Below, piece after piece: positions 7,689 to 15,088 of a DNA stretch of 45,589 nt. A program made the translations under genes and the position numbers. Within the stretch, counting starts at the first letter, position 1. Every line of letters begins with the position of its first letter. Under the pieces are notes generated by a model that saw nothing but the letters and a program-made list of their open reading frames with translations, made no database searches and was not told the origin of the DNA. The DNA is from Pseudomonas luteola NBRC 103146 (lineage in GTDB: Bacteria; Pseudomonadota; Gammaproteobacteria; Pseudomonadales; Pseudomonadaceae), in NCBI RefSeq assembly GCF_002091675.1, contig NZ_BDAE01000029.1, forward strand, positions 1 through 45,589, in the 5' to 3' direction.

Positions 7689-8894
7689 TTATTGAGGTAA
7701 CAGTTCCACCTTGATCCACCCCTCTTTGCGCTTGTCGAAGGTTTTGAAAGCGCTCAAGGCATCCGTCAGGTGCTGGTGTTGGGTAATGATCTTGGACGGA
7801 TCGATTCGGCCTGACAACGTGAGATCAATCAGCTTGGGAATATATTTGCGGTGATGGCAATTGCCCATGTTGATCGTCAGGTTCTTGTTCATCGCCGCGC
7901 CAATGGGGAATCCACGAAACTCGGGCGGATATACTCCGATGATCGAAAGCGTACCGGCCTTGGCCAATCCTTCCACAGCCCATTGCAGTGCCTGGCTAGG
8001 TGCATTACCAGGAACCCAATTACCGTTCTGCGGGTTCTGCTCAGGTGCATTGGCTTTAGCCTCCTGCTCCTGCCCTTCTATATCGCTACTTTCGACGGCT
8101 TTTCCACTGTGTGCATGGACGGCATCGATGCCAACTGCATCAATTGCGCGATCGGCACCGATTCCTCCAGTTAGCCGCACCAGGGTCTGTACTGGATCTT
8201 CCCTGTCGAAATTGATGCATTCGGCACCCAACTCGCGCGCCTGCTCCAGACGGTCCTCAAGACAGTCGATTGCAAAGACACGTCCAGCGCCCAGCAGCTT
8301 GGCGCTGGCAACGGCAAAAAGGCCTACGGGACCACAGCCGTACACCGCCACAGTGTCACCATCCTTGATTTCAGCCATCTCGGCTCCAAAGTAGCCGGTC
8401 GGGAAGATATCCGACATGGCAATCGCCTGCTCATCGGTAATTTCGTCAGGGATCTTGATCAAGCCAATGTTGGCGTAGGGAATACGGGCCTTTTCTGCCT
8501 GCAGCCCATTGAAAGGACCAGTAGCTGCCGGACCGCCAAAAAATGACGTACCTGCCTGGTTGCCATTTGGATTGGCCACATCACACTGAGCAAAATAGCC
8601 GGCCCTGCAATAGGAACAGCTTCCACAGGCTATGGTGGAAGGAATGATCACCCGATCACCGACCTTCAGGTTTCGTACATCGCTGCCCAGCGCTTCAACA
8701 ACGCCAACGCCTTCATGTCCAAGAATGGTGCCCTCTTTCATGCCGGAAAAGCTGCCGCGTATGAAGTGCAAATCAGTGCCACAGATGGCTGAAGCCGTCA
8801 GCCTGACAATGGCATCCGTCGGCTCTTGAATGTTGGGTTCGGGCACATCATCAACCCGGATATCACCGATACCATGAAATACGACAGCTTTCAT
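7689..8894 (-). CDS. Zinc-dependent alcohol dehydrogenase, formaldehyde-dehydrogenase-like
   Basis: A 401-residue medium-chain dehydrogenase. Visible are the catalytic-zinc Cys in ICGTDLHF, the His/Glu in GHEGVGVV, four structural-zinc Cys in CGSCSYCRAGYFAQC, and a Rossmann fold VYGCGPVGLFA with an acidic FAID end that suggests NAD. A polar insert near residues 260-300 (Gln/Asn/Glu-rich) is also found in glutathione-independent formaldehyde dehydrogenases of Pseudomonas, of similar length. The start at 8894 has CAGGAGG at 5 bases and is preferred over the longer frame to 8942. It likely oxidises an alcohol or aldehyde; the exact substrate is not certain. It sits among stress genes, as such dehydrogenases often do. 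Confidence 0.88.
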   Translation of the reverse strand: MKAVVFHGIGDIRVDDVPEPNIQEPTDAIVRLTASAICGTDLHFIRGSFSGMKEGTILGHEGVGVVEALGSDVRNLKVGDRVIIPSTIACGSCSYCRAGYFAQCDVANPNGNQAGTSFFGGPAATGPFNGLQAEKARIPYANIGLIKIPDEITDEQAIAMSDIFPTGYFGAEMAEIKDGDTVAVYGCGPVGLFAVASAKLLGAGRVFAIDCLEDRLEQARELGAECINFDREDPVQTLVRLTGGIGADRAIDAVGIDAVHAHSGKAVESSDIEGQEQEAKANAPEQNPQNGNWVPGNAPSQALQWAVEGLAKAGTLSIIGVYPPEFRGFPIGAAMNKNLTINMGNCHHRKYIPKLIDLTLSGRIDPSKIITQHQHLTDALSAFKTFDKRKEGWIKVELLPQ

Positions 8895-9212
8895 TTTGCC
8901 TCCTGATCTAAGGGGGATGGAATGCCAAGGCCAACGATCCACGAGGCACCCGGCGCCATCATGATTGAAACCGGTTCATATGCCAGCAGCTATGCCGTGG
9001 ATACTGTAGAACTTGCGACTCCCAGGATTTCAGAGGCGTTCCCTGATTACATATATTTCAGACCTGCGTAGACGTTCGTTACGCTTGAGAATTAACGTCT
9101 GGTACACCAGAAAGGTGGTTTGCAAAAAAGCCGGAAATTTTGCGGGCTGACACGCCCTTAACGAATCCGTTGAAGAACCTCGTGTTCCTCTACAGCGGCG
9201 CTAAATGGGCCC
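8895..9212. other. Intergenic, no supported gene
   Basis: This 318-base gap contains a 36-codon ORF at 8961-9071 without a ribosome-binding site and a 7-bp inverted repeat (AGACGTT at 9070-9076, AACGTCT at 9094-9100). Nothing else was recognised. Confidence 0.45.
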
Positions 9213-9818
9213 TTATCCTCCTGCTACACCTGTAATCGCTAAATAGAACGCTATCAGCGAAACAGCCATACCTAACAGGACGACTACACCATCCTTTGCT
9301 GTCAACCCAAGACCAAAAAGACAAATAGCCGAGAATGGAGCCAGACTAGCAAATGGTATGAACTCCAGGGGAGGTACAGAGGTTGTCAATATCAGGCATA
9401 TTGCCGCAATAAGACGAACAAAGGTTTTCTGCGTAGCCCAGCCGAGGCGCGGCCGGATGACCTTGTCCAGCCCTCGTATGACTTTACGAACCTTGTTCAG
9501 GCCTGACTCGATCTTCTGACTTTTAACAGAACGTTTAGCCAGGAACTGAGGCATCCAGAAATGATTACGTCCAAACAGCATCTGAAGTGCGAAGACCGCA
9601 ACGATCAGCGCAAAGAAAGTGGATGCGCCCGGTACGCCGCCTACCGGACTGATTTCGATGATAGACGGGACGAATAAAAAAGGACCATAACTACGCTGCC
9701 CTATCTCACGCTTGATATCACCAACCGATACCTTATCTTTCTCTTTACCCAGCTCAATAACACCATCGATTACGTCTTCCAGGCATTCCGATTTTGCAGT
9801 GTTGTTTCCGTTTGACAT
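9213..9818 (-). CDS. ExoD-family membrane protein
   Basis: A 201-residue protein of the ExoD (exopolysaccharide synthesis) family. A hydrophilic N-terminus is followed by SYGPFLFVPSIIEISPVGGVPGAST (about residues 43-67), which is the conserved family stretch, and by about four C-terminal hydrophobic helices. Rhizobial ExoD affects exopolysaccharide production and alkaline tolerance, but the molecular role is not settled. The ATG at 9818 is preceded by a weak GGGGGAT motif. It is monocistronic, with no exopolysaccharide genes beside it. Confidence 0.88.
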   Translation of the reverse strand: MSNGNNTAKSECLEDVIDGVIELGKEKDKVSVGDIKREIGQRSYGPFLFVPSIIEISPVGGVPGASTFFALIVAVFALQMLFGRNHFWMPQFLAKRSVKSQKIESGLNKVRKVIRGLDKVIRPRLGWATQKTFVRLIAAICLILTTSVPPLEFIPFASLAPFSAICLFGLGLTAKDGVVVLLGMAVSLIAFYLAITGVAGG

Positions 9819-10098
9819 CTATCCCCCATGGCTCTCTGGCACAGACTCACTTTTTTTGAATATTAGTGTCTTGGGACAGCAGTACGGGTCAGCGTTGATC
9901 ACGCACAGTGTCTTCAGCTAGATGAGGTTCAGGGGTAGAAGCATGTATCGGCGGGGCACTGGTCATGAAAGTCTCCAGATTCAAGTGTTGAAAGGCTTGG
10001 CTTGAGGTGCTGTTCAGACCATTGCGGCAGTAACATCAGCACCCATTGCTAAATGGCCCAGCTGCGGCTAGGCCATTTAGTATCCCATCAACAACTCA

Positions 10099-10239
10099 TC
10101 AGCGTTTTGTACCTTCCTCAGGAGGTGGTGCTGAGAAGTCATCATTGGCAATAGCGTCACCGTCTGGATCCACCTCGTCTCCAGGTGCCAACGGATCCGA
10201 ACCCTGTGCTTTCGAAATGTCTTGGCCGTCGGTATTCAT
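10099..10239 (-). CDS. Tiny acidic Asp/Pro/Gly-rich protein (46 aa)
   Basis: A 46-codon minus-strand gene with GGGGAGA 8 bases before its ATG at 10239. The product begins MNTDGQDISKAQGSDPLAPG and is rich in Asp, Pro, Gly and Ala, with an APPPEEG tail, so it is probably disordered. It is exactly the same length as the gene at 357-497 and shares an SDPLxP-type core (SDPLAPGDEVDP against PDPLNPDDTG), suggesting a paralogue. The function is unknown. Confidence 0.58.
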   Translation of the reverse strand: MNTDGQDISKAQGSDPLAPGDEVDPDGDAIANDDFSAPPPEEGTKR

Positions 10240-10380
10240 ATGCCTGTCTCCCCTATTCATTGTTTATGCCTAAGGTTAGAGACCATGACCCTAGGGCTGT
10301 TCAACTTCTGCGATACCGGCGGTCTTACTGTTTGGATTCTGTGCTATGCCTTGTGTCATTCGGTTGACATCCACCCCGCC

Positions 10381-10560
10381 CTAAAGCGCGGGAATTCCTG
10401 CTGATGGACGCTCATGCCCGAGCGCGGGAATGTTCCTGGCCGCGTTGTATCGCGGTCGTGAGCGACACCGCACTCACATCAGGTCTATTCTCTTAGTACG
10501 CAGCCCTGACACCTCTTAGTCCCGTCAGGGAGCCACAAGCCGAACAGATGCGACGCCCAG
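10381..10560 (-). pseudogene. tnpB: IS200/IS605-family tnpB 3' remnant (copy A)
   Basis: Reading the minus strand, the C-terminal zinc-finger region of TnpB can be followed (CSACGS ... CECG ... HDRD), ending near GHERPS. Internal stops (TAG and TGA before the second Cys pair) and a one-base deletion in the DINAGRN region break the frame. Only about the last 60 codons remain. The end retains the GCCCTAAAGCGCGGG hairpin typical of the right end of IS605-type elements. No catalytic RuvC part survives, so it is inactive. Confidence 0.82.
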
Positions 10561-10752
10561 GTACAGCATGAAACCCGCTGGCTCAGACGCATTCCCCTCT
10601 TGCTAGGAATACTGGCCGCTGTTGTTGCCTGTTATGGCTACTTCATGTCGTATTGGACGATCATGGTTGTGGCGCTCTTTATCCTTACCGTTGGCGTCAG
10701 CGTACAGGCTGTACTCTGATTTAGGCTGTGGGATTTAGACAAGCGCAAGTAG
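10561..10752 (+). pseudogene. 3' end of a two-helix membrane protein gene (copy A)
   Basis: 64 codons are recognisable, matching the copy at 12433-12624: a basic HETRWLRR segment, two hydrophobic helices and an LWDLDKRK end. There is no start codon because the 5' part is replaced by the tnpB remnant, and TGA at 10717-10719 replaces a Trp codon. The intact family is not recognised. It lies about 140 bases upstream of the PAPS-reductase-type gene, an order kept in the copy at 19197-19283. Confidence 0.7.
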
Positions 10753-10891
10753 AATAAGATATACAGAATATACATCCCTACTCCCTGAAAATAGCCGCTT
10801 GTTCTTAGCCAGATTTATTGGCCTGAGTAGACTTGCATCACGGGATTTGTAGGGCAAAGGTGAGTTATCGAGCAACGACCGGGAGCCCGCG

Positions 10892-11569
10892 ATGACTGCC
10901 TTTTCTATTGTCCAGAATGCCTTTACCTTCCCTCAAAGTGAGGTAGCGATCCAGTTACCCGAGCGCTCACTGGAGGAGAAGATCGAAGGGGCTGTGCAGG
11001 CCATCACCGTGCTGATCGAGCAGGGCTGGCATCCGGTCGTGGCATGGAGTGGCGGCAAGGACTCCAGCGTCACGCTGAACCTTACGCTGACCGCGTTGAT
11101 CTGGCTCAAGAAGGCTGGCGCCACCCTCCCGACCCTGCATGTCTGCCACAGCGACACGCTGGTCGAGAACCCCGTGATCAAGGCCTTCAACCGCTCACAG
11201 GTCTCGCAGATCCGCGCCTACGCCAAGGCCCAGGGCATCGCCGTCAGGGTCTGGCTGGCCACGCCCAGCCTGAGCAACGACTATCTGGTCTCCGTAATTG
11301 GTGGCCGAACCATCCTGTCCGTCGGCAACAACACCAAGTGCCAGCAGATGATGAAAAGCAGCGTGCTGACCCGTGCCAAGGCGCACATCAAGCGCCAGAT
11401 CCGGCAGGAGGGTGTGAGCAGTCAGGGAATGTTGTCTATTATTGGAACCCGCAGTGAGGATGATATGCAGGGCTTTCAAGCTTGCTTCTTAACTATGCCA
11501 TATGTCTTGCATATGCCAAACTTTAGCATTACATTTGCATATGCCGAACATATGCAGGAGCAGCAAGAC
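10892..11569 (+). pseudogene. Truncated PP-loop ATPase / PAPS-reductase family (DndC-like) gene
   Basis: The first 195 or so codons encode a PP-loop domain: WSGGKDSSVTL (about residues 50-60) for ATP pyrophosphate binding, HVCHSDTLVENP (about 86-97), and a KCQQMMK segment that corresponds to the Cys-containing region of DndC/PAPS-reductase proteins. Such enzymes activate or reduce sulphate adducts or transfer sulphur, as DndC does in DNA phosphorothioation. Similarity ends after GTRSEDD (near 11470). From there the frame runs by chance into vapB, giving a chimeric ORF to 11800. The ATG has GGGAG at 6 bases. No dndB, D or E partner is present. Confidence 0.72.
11499..11555. promoter_or_regulatory. 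Two CATATG palindromes: probable VapBC operator
   Basis: CATATG-5 nt-CATATG at 11499-11515 and GCATATG-CCGAA-CATATGC at 11537-11555 are both inverted repeats with a 5-base spacer. They lie immediately before the vapB ribosome-binding site, and their centres are 39 bases apart. VapBC complexes usually repress their own promoter by binding such paired palindromes, so this is the likely operator and overlaps the promoter. Confidence 0.7.
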
Positions 11570-11800
11570 ATGCGTACCGTCTCTATTTTCAAAAATGGTA
11601 AGAATCAGGCCGTTCGCTTGCCCAATGACATGGCCTATGAAGGCGTCGGGGAGCTTGAGATTACGCGGGAAGGTGATGTGATAACCCTGCGCCCTGCTCG
11701 GCCATCCTGGGCATCTTTTGCTGAGCTCCCCAAGGCTGATGCTGACTTCCTGCAAGAGCGGCAACCGGTAGTCGGCGATGAAGGCAGATTCAATCTGTGA
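11570..11800 (+). CDS. vapB: VapB-type antitoxin
   Basis: A 76-residue antitoxin. The N-terminal half (TVSIFKNGKNQAVRLP) is a typical AbrB/MazE-like swapped-hairpin DNA-binding domain of VapB, and the C-terminal tail, ending FLQERQPV-GDEGRFNL, is the usual toxin-wrapping region. The ATG at 11570 has AGGAG at 9 bases. The longer in-frame ORF from 10892 is a fusion artefact with the truncated PP-loop gene. The stop overlaps the vapC start (GTGA), so the two are coupled. It neutralises VapC and represses the operon with it. Confidence 0.9.
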   Translation: MRTVSIFKNGKNQAVRLPNDMAYEGVGELEITREGDVITLRPARPSWASFAELPKADADFLQERQPVVGDEGRFNL

Positions 11801-12207
11801 TCACCTATATGCTTGATACCTGCATCTGCTCTTTCATTATGCGAGAACATCCGGCCTCGGTGATCCAGCGTCTGGCCACCGAAGTGGAGCAGGGCAACCG
11901 GTTTGTGATCTCGGCCATTACCTACGCCGAAATGCGTTATGGGCAGATCGGTAAAAAGGCATCGACCAAGCACAAGACGCTGGTTGATGAGTTTGTAAAG
12001 CGCCTGGATGCCGTACTGCCTTGGGATCAGAGGGCAGTCGATGCGACTGTCGAACTCATGCGCGTGCTAACCAAGGCCGGCACTCCAATTGGCCCTAACG
12101 ATACCGCTATTGCAGGGCATGCCGTGGCTATTGGCTGTGTACTTGTGACCAATAATGTGCGTGAGTTTAGCCGTGTCCCTAGCCTTGTTTACGAGGACTG
12201 GGTTTGA
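11797..12207 (+). CDS. vapC: VapC-type PIN-domain ribonuclease toxin
   Basis: A 136-residue PIN-domain endoribonuclease toxin. The acidic active-site residues appear in MLDTC (Asp near residue 7), SAITYAEMRYG (Glu near 45) and PIGPNDTAIAGHA (Asp near 99), with TNNVREF following. VapC toxins of this subtype cleave initiator tRNA or other structured RNA and stop growth when VapB is degraded. The GTG at 11797 overlaps the vapB stop; an ATG four codons later is possible. The reading frame is intact, so the module is probably active. Confidence 0.92.
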   Translation: MITYMLDTCICSFIMREHPASVIQRLATEVEQGNRFVISAITYAEMRYGQIGKKASTKHKTLVDEFVKRLDAVLPWDQRAVDATVELMRVLTKAGTPIGPNDTAIAGHAVAIGCVLVTNNVREFSRVPSLVYEDWV

Positions 12208-12252
12208 GAAAAGATCATATGCCTACTGGGCTAACTTGACATCCTCCCCGCC

Positions 12253-12432
12253 CTAAAGGACGGTGATTCTCATAGATGGACGCTCATACCCGAGCGCGAG
12301 AATGTTTCTGCCCGCGTTGATATCGCGGTCGTGAGCCACACCGCATTCACAGCAGGTCCATTCTCTTATACGCAGCCCTGACACCTCCTGGTCCCGTCAG
12401 GGAGCCACAAGCCGAACAGATGCGACGCCCAG
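12253..12432 (-). pseudogene. tnpB: IS200/IS605-family tnpB 3' remnant (copy B)
   Basis: On the minus strand the last 40 codons read [20 protein letters not shown] and on to LGYERPSMR before the stop, a textbook TnpB C-terminus with the second zinc-finger Cys pair and the last RuvC motif DRDIN. The first Cys pair ([10 protein letters not shown]) is present but in a different frame, so a frameshift lies between. Everything upstream is missing. The CCGCCCTAAAGGACGG hairpin after the stop is the IS right end. There is no tnpA. Confidence 0.88.
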
Positions 12433-12624
12433 GTACAGCACGAAATCCGCTGGCTTAGACGCATTCCTCTCTTGATAGGAATACTGGCCGCTGCAATAGC
12501 CTGCTTTGGCTACGCCGTGGGCTACTGGAAGGTCATGACCGTTGCGCTTTTCATTCTCACGATCGGCCTGTCGGCACAGGCTGTACTCTGGTTTGGGCTG
12601 TGGGATTTGAACAAGCGCCAGTAG
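12433..12624 (+). pseudogene. 3' end of a two-helix membrane protein gene (copy B)
   Basis: 64 open codons: HEIRWLRR, a first helix (IPLLIGILAAAIACFGYAVG), a second helix (VMTVALFILTIGLSAQAVL) and LWDLNKRQ. No start codon lies at the left junction with tnpB, so the N-terminus is lost unless an internal ATG within the second helix region is used. The protein family is not recognised. Confidence 0.65.
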
Positions 12625-12945
12625 ACTTCAGGAGTACGCCTCATAAGCCTAAGCCCCGAAGCGCATATATTGCCCGAGCAGCTACGCGCTCAAAGAGTAA
12701 AGGCGCTAGAGGTAGGCAAGACTGGCATTTTGATGATTTTTAAAAAATTCTTGGATATTTCAGGAAGACCAGAAAGGCACATCTGCGGGCTGCTCATACA
12801 GCCTGTGATAGATCGAGCGGCAGGAAGACCCTCGCGGTTACAAAAGAATGAGCGCCCCCATGCTCTTATCTGTTTGGCTTTGCCCTTGTAACACCTTTCG
12901 ACCCTGCAATCGGCATACAGGAGCCATGCCGATTGCAGGATAGTT
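12625..12945. other. Intergenic, only a hairpin seen
   Basis: This 321-base stretch after repeat copy B has short ORFs on both strands with no ribosome-binding site or family resemblance. It does not continue the repeat module. The perfect hairpin at 12903-12939 is the only clear feature. Confidence 0.5.
12903..12939 (-). terminator. Perfect 14-bp hairpin after the oligomer hydrolase
   Basis: CCTGCAATCGGCAT and ATGCCGATTGCAGG are perfect complements around a 9-base loop. It lies just beyond the stop of the 3-hydroxybutyrate-oligomer hydrolase, where a terminator is expected, but no T-tract follows on the minus strand, so a Rho-assisted or mRNA-stabilising hairpin is also possible. Confidence 0.5.
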
Positions 12946-14985
12946 TCAGTCAGGAATTGTGACCTTTCCATGCCTCACTGAGATGCGATCCTCTACCACA
13001 GGCATTAACTGCATTGGTGCAAGATTGGCCAGCGTCGTGTCAGGAGCCGACCCTGACACCCCGCCACGCGACTTTGTTCTGACGAACTGACTGGGAGGCA
13101 GGGGCCGACCTTGCGTGAGATGTGCCCACATCTGATCTAGCGCCTGCTCCTCATAGTACGTTAACGGAAGATAGTGACTATCGAAAGGAGGACTGGCTCC
13201 AAAGTGGCCCACATTGTCGATCTCGATGTAGCTCAGGCGACTCTTTAAGCCTTCAACAAGACTGTTAAGGCCTAGATAAGGTCTACTTGAGAACATGGGC
13301 GGTACGCGAGCATCTGTTCTGCCATGGAGTACAAGCGTGGGAATGCCATGCAGATTACCCGTCGCCCGGAACTCGTTATTTCCCTGGCGCACTCGATAGG
13401 CCTCATATGAATGTCCAGCAGCAAGTCTACGCAGGCAACGCGCACCATCCAGGTTATAGTCCTTGCGCCCGCTCCGGACTGAAACAGACTCCGTGTCCCA
13501 ATGTGGCCCTCTTGGATCTGCATCGTTGATCAGATCGATACTTCCAACCGGCGGGCCGCCTCCTGCATCAACAAACAAAGTTGCCAGTTCCTTATCCGTG
13601 GTGGCTCTTGGCCGAAAGCTTGAAGCATCGTGTGAGGCTATACTGTAGTTGCATAGATGGTCCTCTACGCCGAAGCGTCCCAGTGCCGTTATATACTTGA
13701 GTAACGTAGCGGTCGGGGCCACTCGAAAGCTAAAGGCCTGTTGATCATCTGCTTCAGGCTCCCAGCCTAGTGCATGTAGTTTGGCGAGCGCTTCCCTCGC
13801 CTGCTCTACGGGCTTATTGCCCTTGACCAAGCCTTGTTCAGAAAGAGACTGGCAGCGTTGAGCTGCATAAGTTATCTCGGTAGCGAAAGGGGCATTGGGA
13901 GTAGCAAGTACTGCACATGGCTGATAGAGGATGGCCTGAGAAAAGTAATCAATTAGCGACCGCCCACCGCCCCGCCACTCACGGCCTGCCCGCTCGATAC
14001 TGACCAAACCCGATGCCCTGGGCTGGACTTGTGGCTGGGCCGCAACAATACCGTCAATAATGCCGGCATGGTCGGCCTCACCTGCCAGAAGCGCTGCCCC
14101 GCCTCCATTGGAATTACCTGTCACTATAACCAGCGTATTAACAGACGAGAGTCTTTTAGCGCGCTCTGGTCGGGACCGGTTGATCCACCAAAAGGCAAAC
14201 TCAATGGAGCGAAGTACGTCTCTTCCCCAGGTCGCGTCTGGATTCAACCTGGAATGAGCGTGCTTGAACGCCAGTCGATCAGGATAATGCGAGAGATATT
14301 TCGCCCGCTCAGCCGTATGTAGCGGGGCTCTGAAATGAGCCTCTTGGCCAGCCATGAAGGATGAAACCACACGACCATCGATCAGTTGAACCCGATTAGT
14401 GGCAAGATCGTGCCAGCCATTTCCCTGGCCTTTATCGGTATACACCACTGCGCATCCACGATGCAGCCCCCATCCTCCTACACGGGGAACATCCTGATAC
14501 AGTCGAGACGAGCCTGAAGCAGGTACCGCAAGAATACAGGGACTCTGCCAACTGAAATTTTTGGGGATATGCAGCAACATGGCTGCTGTTGCAAAGCCCT
14601 GCTGATCATCGGAATAAGCCAGCACTTCATCCCCAGCTACTCGCTCAGCATCTGCAACCACGCTCCCATCAATAAGTGTAGGACCGTAGAGTCGTCCCCA
14701 TCCCTGACGCGGATCCTGCTTTGAATATAAGGCGTTACGGCGGAGTTCGTTTACAGTGGGGTGTGCCGTGTCCCGATAGCCAGGCGCCTCACCTAACCAG
14801 ATGGCCTTTCCAAGGCCTGCTGTGAGCAGATCATCACTGATGCCATCGGTATGGCGAACCGAGTAGATCTTTAGCCATTGGGGACGATGGTCATGACGGG
14901 ACGTTGCATCTATCTGGGCAGCGTTTGCATACAAGACAAACGATACGCCCAGACCTATTGCAAGAATACCCAGACGTTTTTGCAT
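12946..14985 (-). CDS. Secreted D-(-)-3-hydroxybutyrate oligomer hydrolase
   Basis: A 679-residue hydrolase of the 3HB-oligomer hydrolase family (about 700 residues). A signal peptide (basic MQKR, hydrophobic core, cut after ANA or YANA) sends it out of the cytoplasm. The serine nucleophile lies in GNSNGGGA (near residue 290), the acid probably in LHGRTDARVPP (near 560) and the His in IDNVGHFG (near 593). These enzymes cleave short 3-hydroxybutyrate oligomers to monomers in poly-3-hydroxybutyrate use. The start at 14985 is chosen over 15051 because GAGG lies 8 bases upstream and the signal peptide begins there. It follows the CitMHS gene on the same strand after about 100 bases. Confidence 0.9.
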   Translation of the reverse strand: MQKRLGILAIGLGVSFVLYANAAQIDATSRHDHRPQWLKIYSVRHTDGISDDLLTAGLGKAIWLGEAPGYRDTAHPTVNELRRNALYSKQDPRQGWGRLYGPTLIDGSVVADAERVAGDEVLAYSDDQQGFATAAMLLHIPKNFSWQSPCILAVPASGSSRLYQDVPRVGGWGLHRGCAVVYTDKGQGNGWHDLATNRVQLIDGRVVSSFMAGQEAHFRAPLHTAERAKYLSHYPDRLAFKHAHSRLNPDATWGRDVLRSIEFAFWWINRSRPERAKRLSSVNTLVIVTGNSNGGGAALLAGEADHAGIIDGIVAAQPQVQPRASGLVSIERAGREWRGGGRSLIDYFSQAILYQPCAVLATPNAPFATEITYAAQRCQSLSEQGLVKGNKPVEQAREALAKLHALGWEPEADDQQAFSFRVAPTATLLKYITALGRFGVEDHLCNYSIASHDASSFRPRATTDKELATLFVDAGGGPPVGSIDLINDADPRGPHWDTESVSVRSGRKDYNLDGARCLRRLAAGHSYEAYRVRQGNNEFRATGNLHGIPTLVLHGRTDARVPPMFSSRPYLGLNSLVEGLKSRLSYIEIDNVGHFGASPPFDSHYLPLTYYEEQALDQMWAHLTQGRPLPPSQFVRTKSRGGVSGSAPDTTLANLAPMQLMPVVEDRISVRHGKVTIPD

Positions 14986-15088
14986 GAGATGCCTCTTCTT
15001 GGAGTTATCGGTCAACAGATGCAGGTATATGAGGGTTTGGTTGTGGCTCAAAGGCTTCTGAAGCGTTCGGGCCTGGCTGTATCAGTAG

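Larger units (their letters stand above)
10364..10752. repeat. 389-bp direct repeat, copy A
   Basis: Starts at TTGACATCC and ends at the stop codon of the two-helix protein remnant. A second copy of the same length lies at 12236-12624 in the same orientation. Both contain the 3' end of a tnpB (minus) joined to the 3' end of a small membrane-protein gene (plus) at the same junction. The copies have diverged by substitutions and small indels, so the duplication is not recent. They flank the PAPS-reductase remnant and vapBC. Confidence 0.85.
12236..12624. repeat. 389-bp direct repeat, copy B
   Basis: Same length, orientation and internal junction as copy A at 10364-10752. It is better preserved: the tnpB zinc-finger end reads without stops over its last 40 codons and the membrane-protein frame is open. 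Recombination between A and B would excise about 1.87 kb carrying the PP-loop remnant and vapBC. Confidence 0.85.

Noticed and set aside
7851-8394. 107- and 177-codon plus-strand ORFs opposite the dehydrogenase gene
   Set aside because: They are antisense shadows of a gene with complete zinc and cofactor motifs.
8961-9071. 36-codon plus-strand ORF
   Set aside because: No ribosome-binding site and no resemblance to the tiny acidic genes or a known family.
9889-9966. 25-codon minus-strand ORF with a GGAGA motif before its ATG
   Set aside because: It is too short and lacks any second line of evidence, although its acidic, Pro-containing composition recalls the three tiny acidic genes.
10892-11470. 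A functional DNA phosphorothioation (Dnd) system
   Set aside because: The DndC-like gene is truncated and no dndB, dndD, dndE or restriction genes are present.
10892-11800. Single 302-residue protein
   Set aside because: It is a chimera of a truncated PP-loop domain and VapB; vapB has its own start, ribosome-binding site and operator.
10364-12624. An active IS200/IS605 element or TnpB guide-RNA system
   Set aside because: Only the last 60 or so codons of tnpB remain in each copy, with frameshifts and no RuvC catalytic core or tnpA, so no functional nuclease is encoded. The right-end hairpin alone does not make a working guide RNA system.
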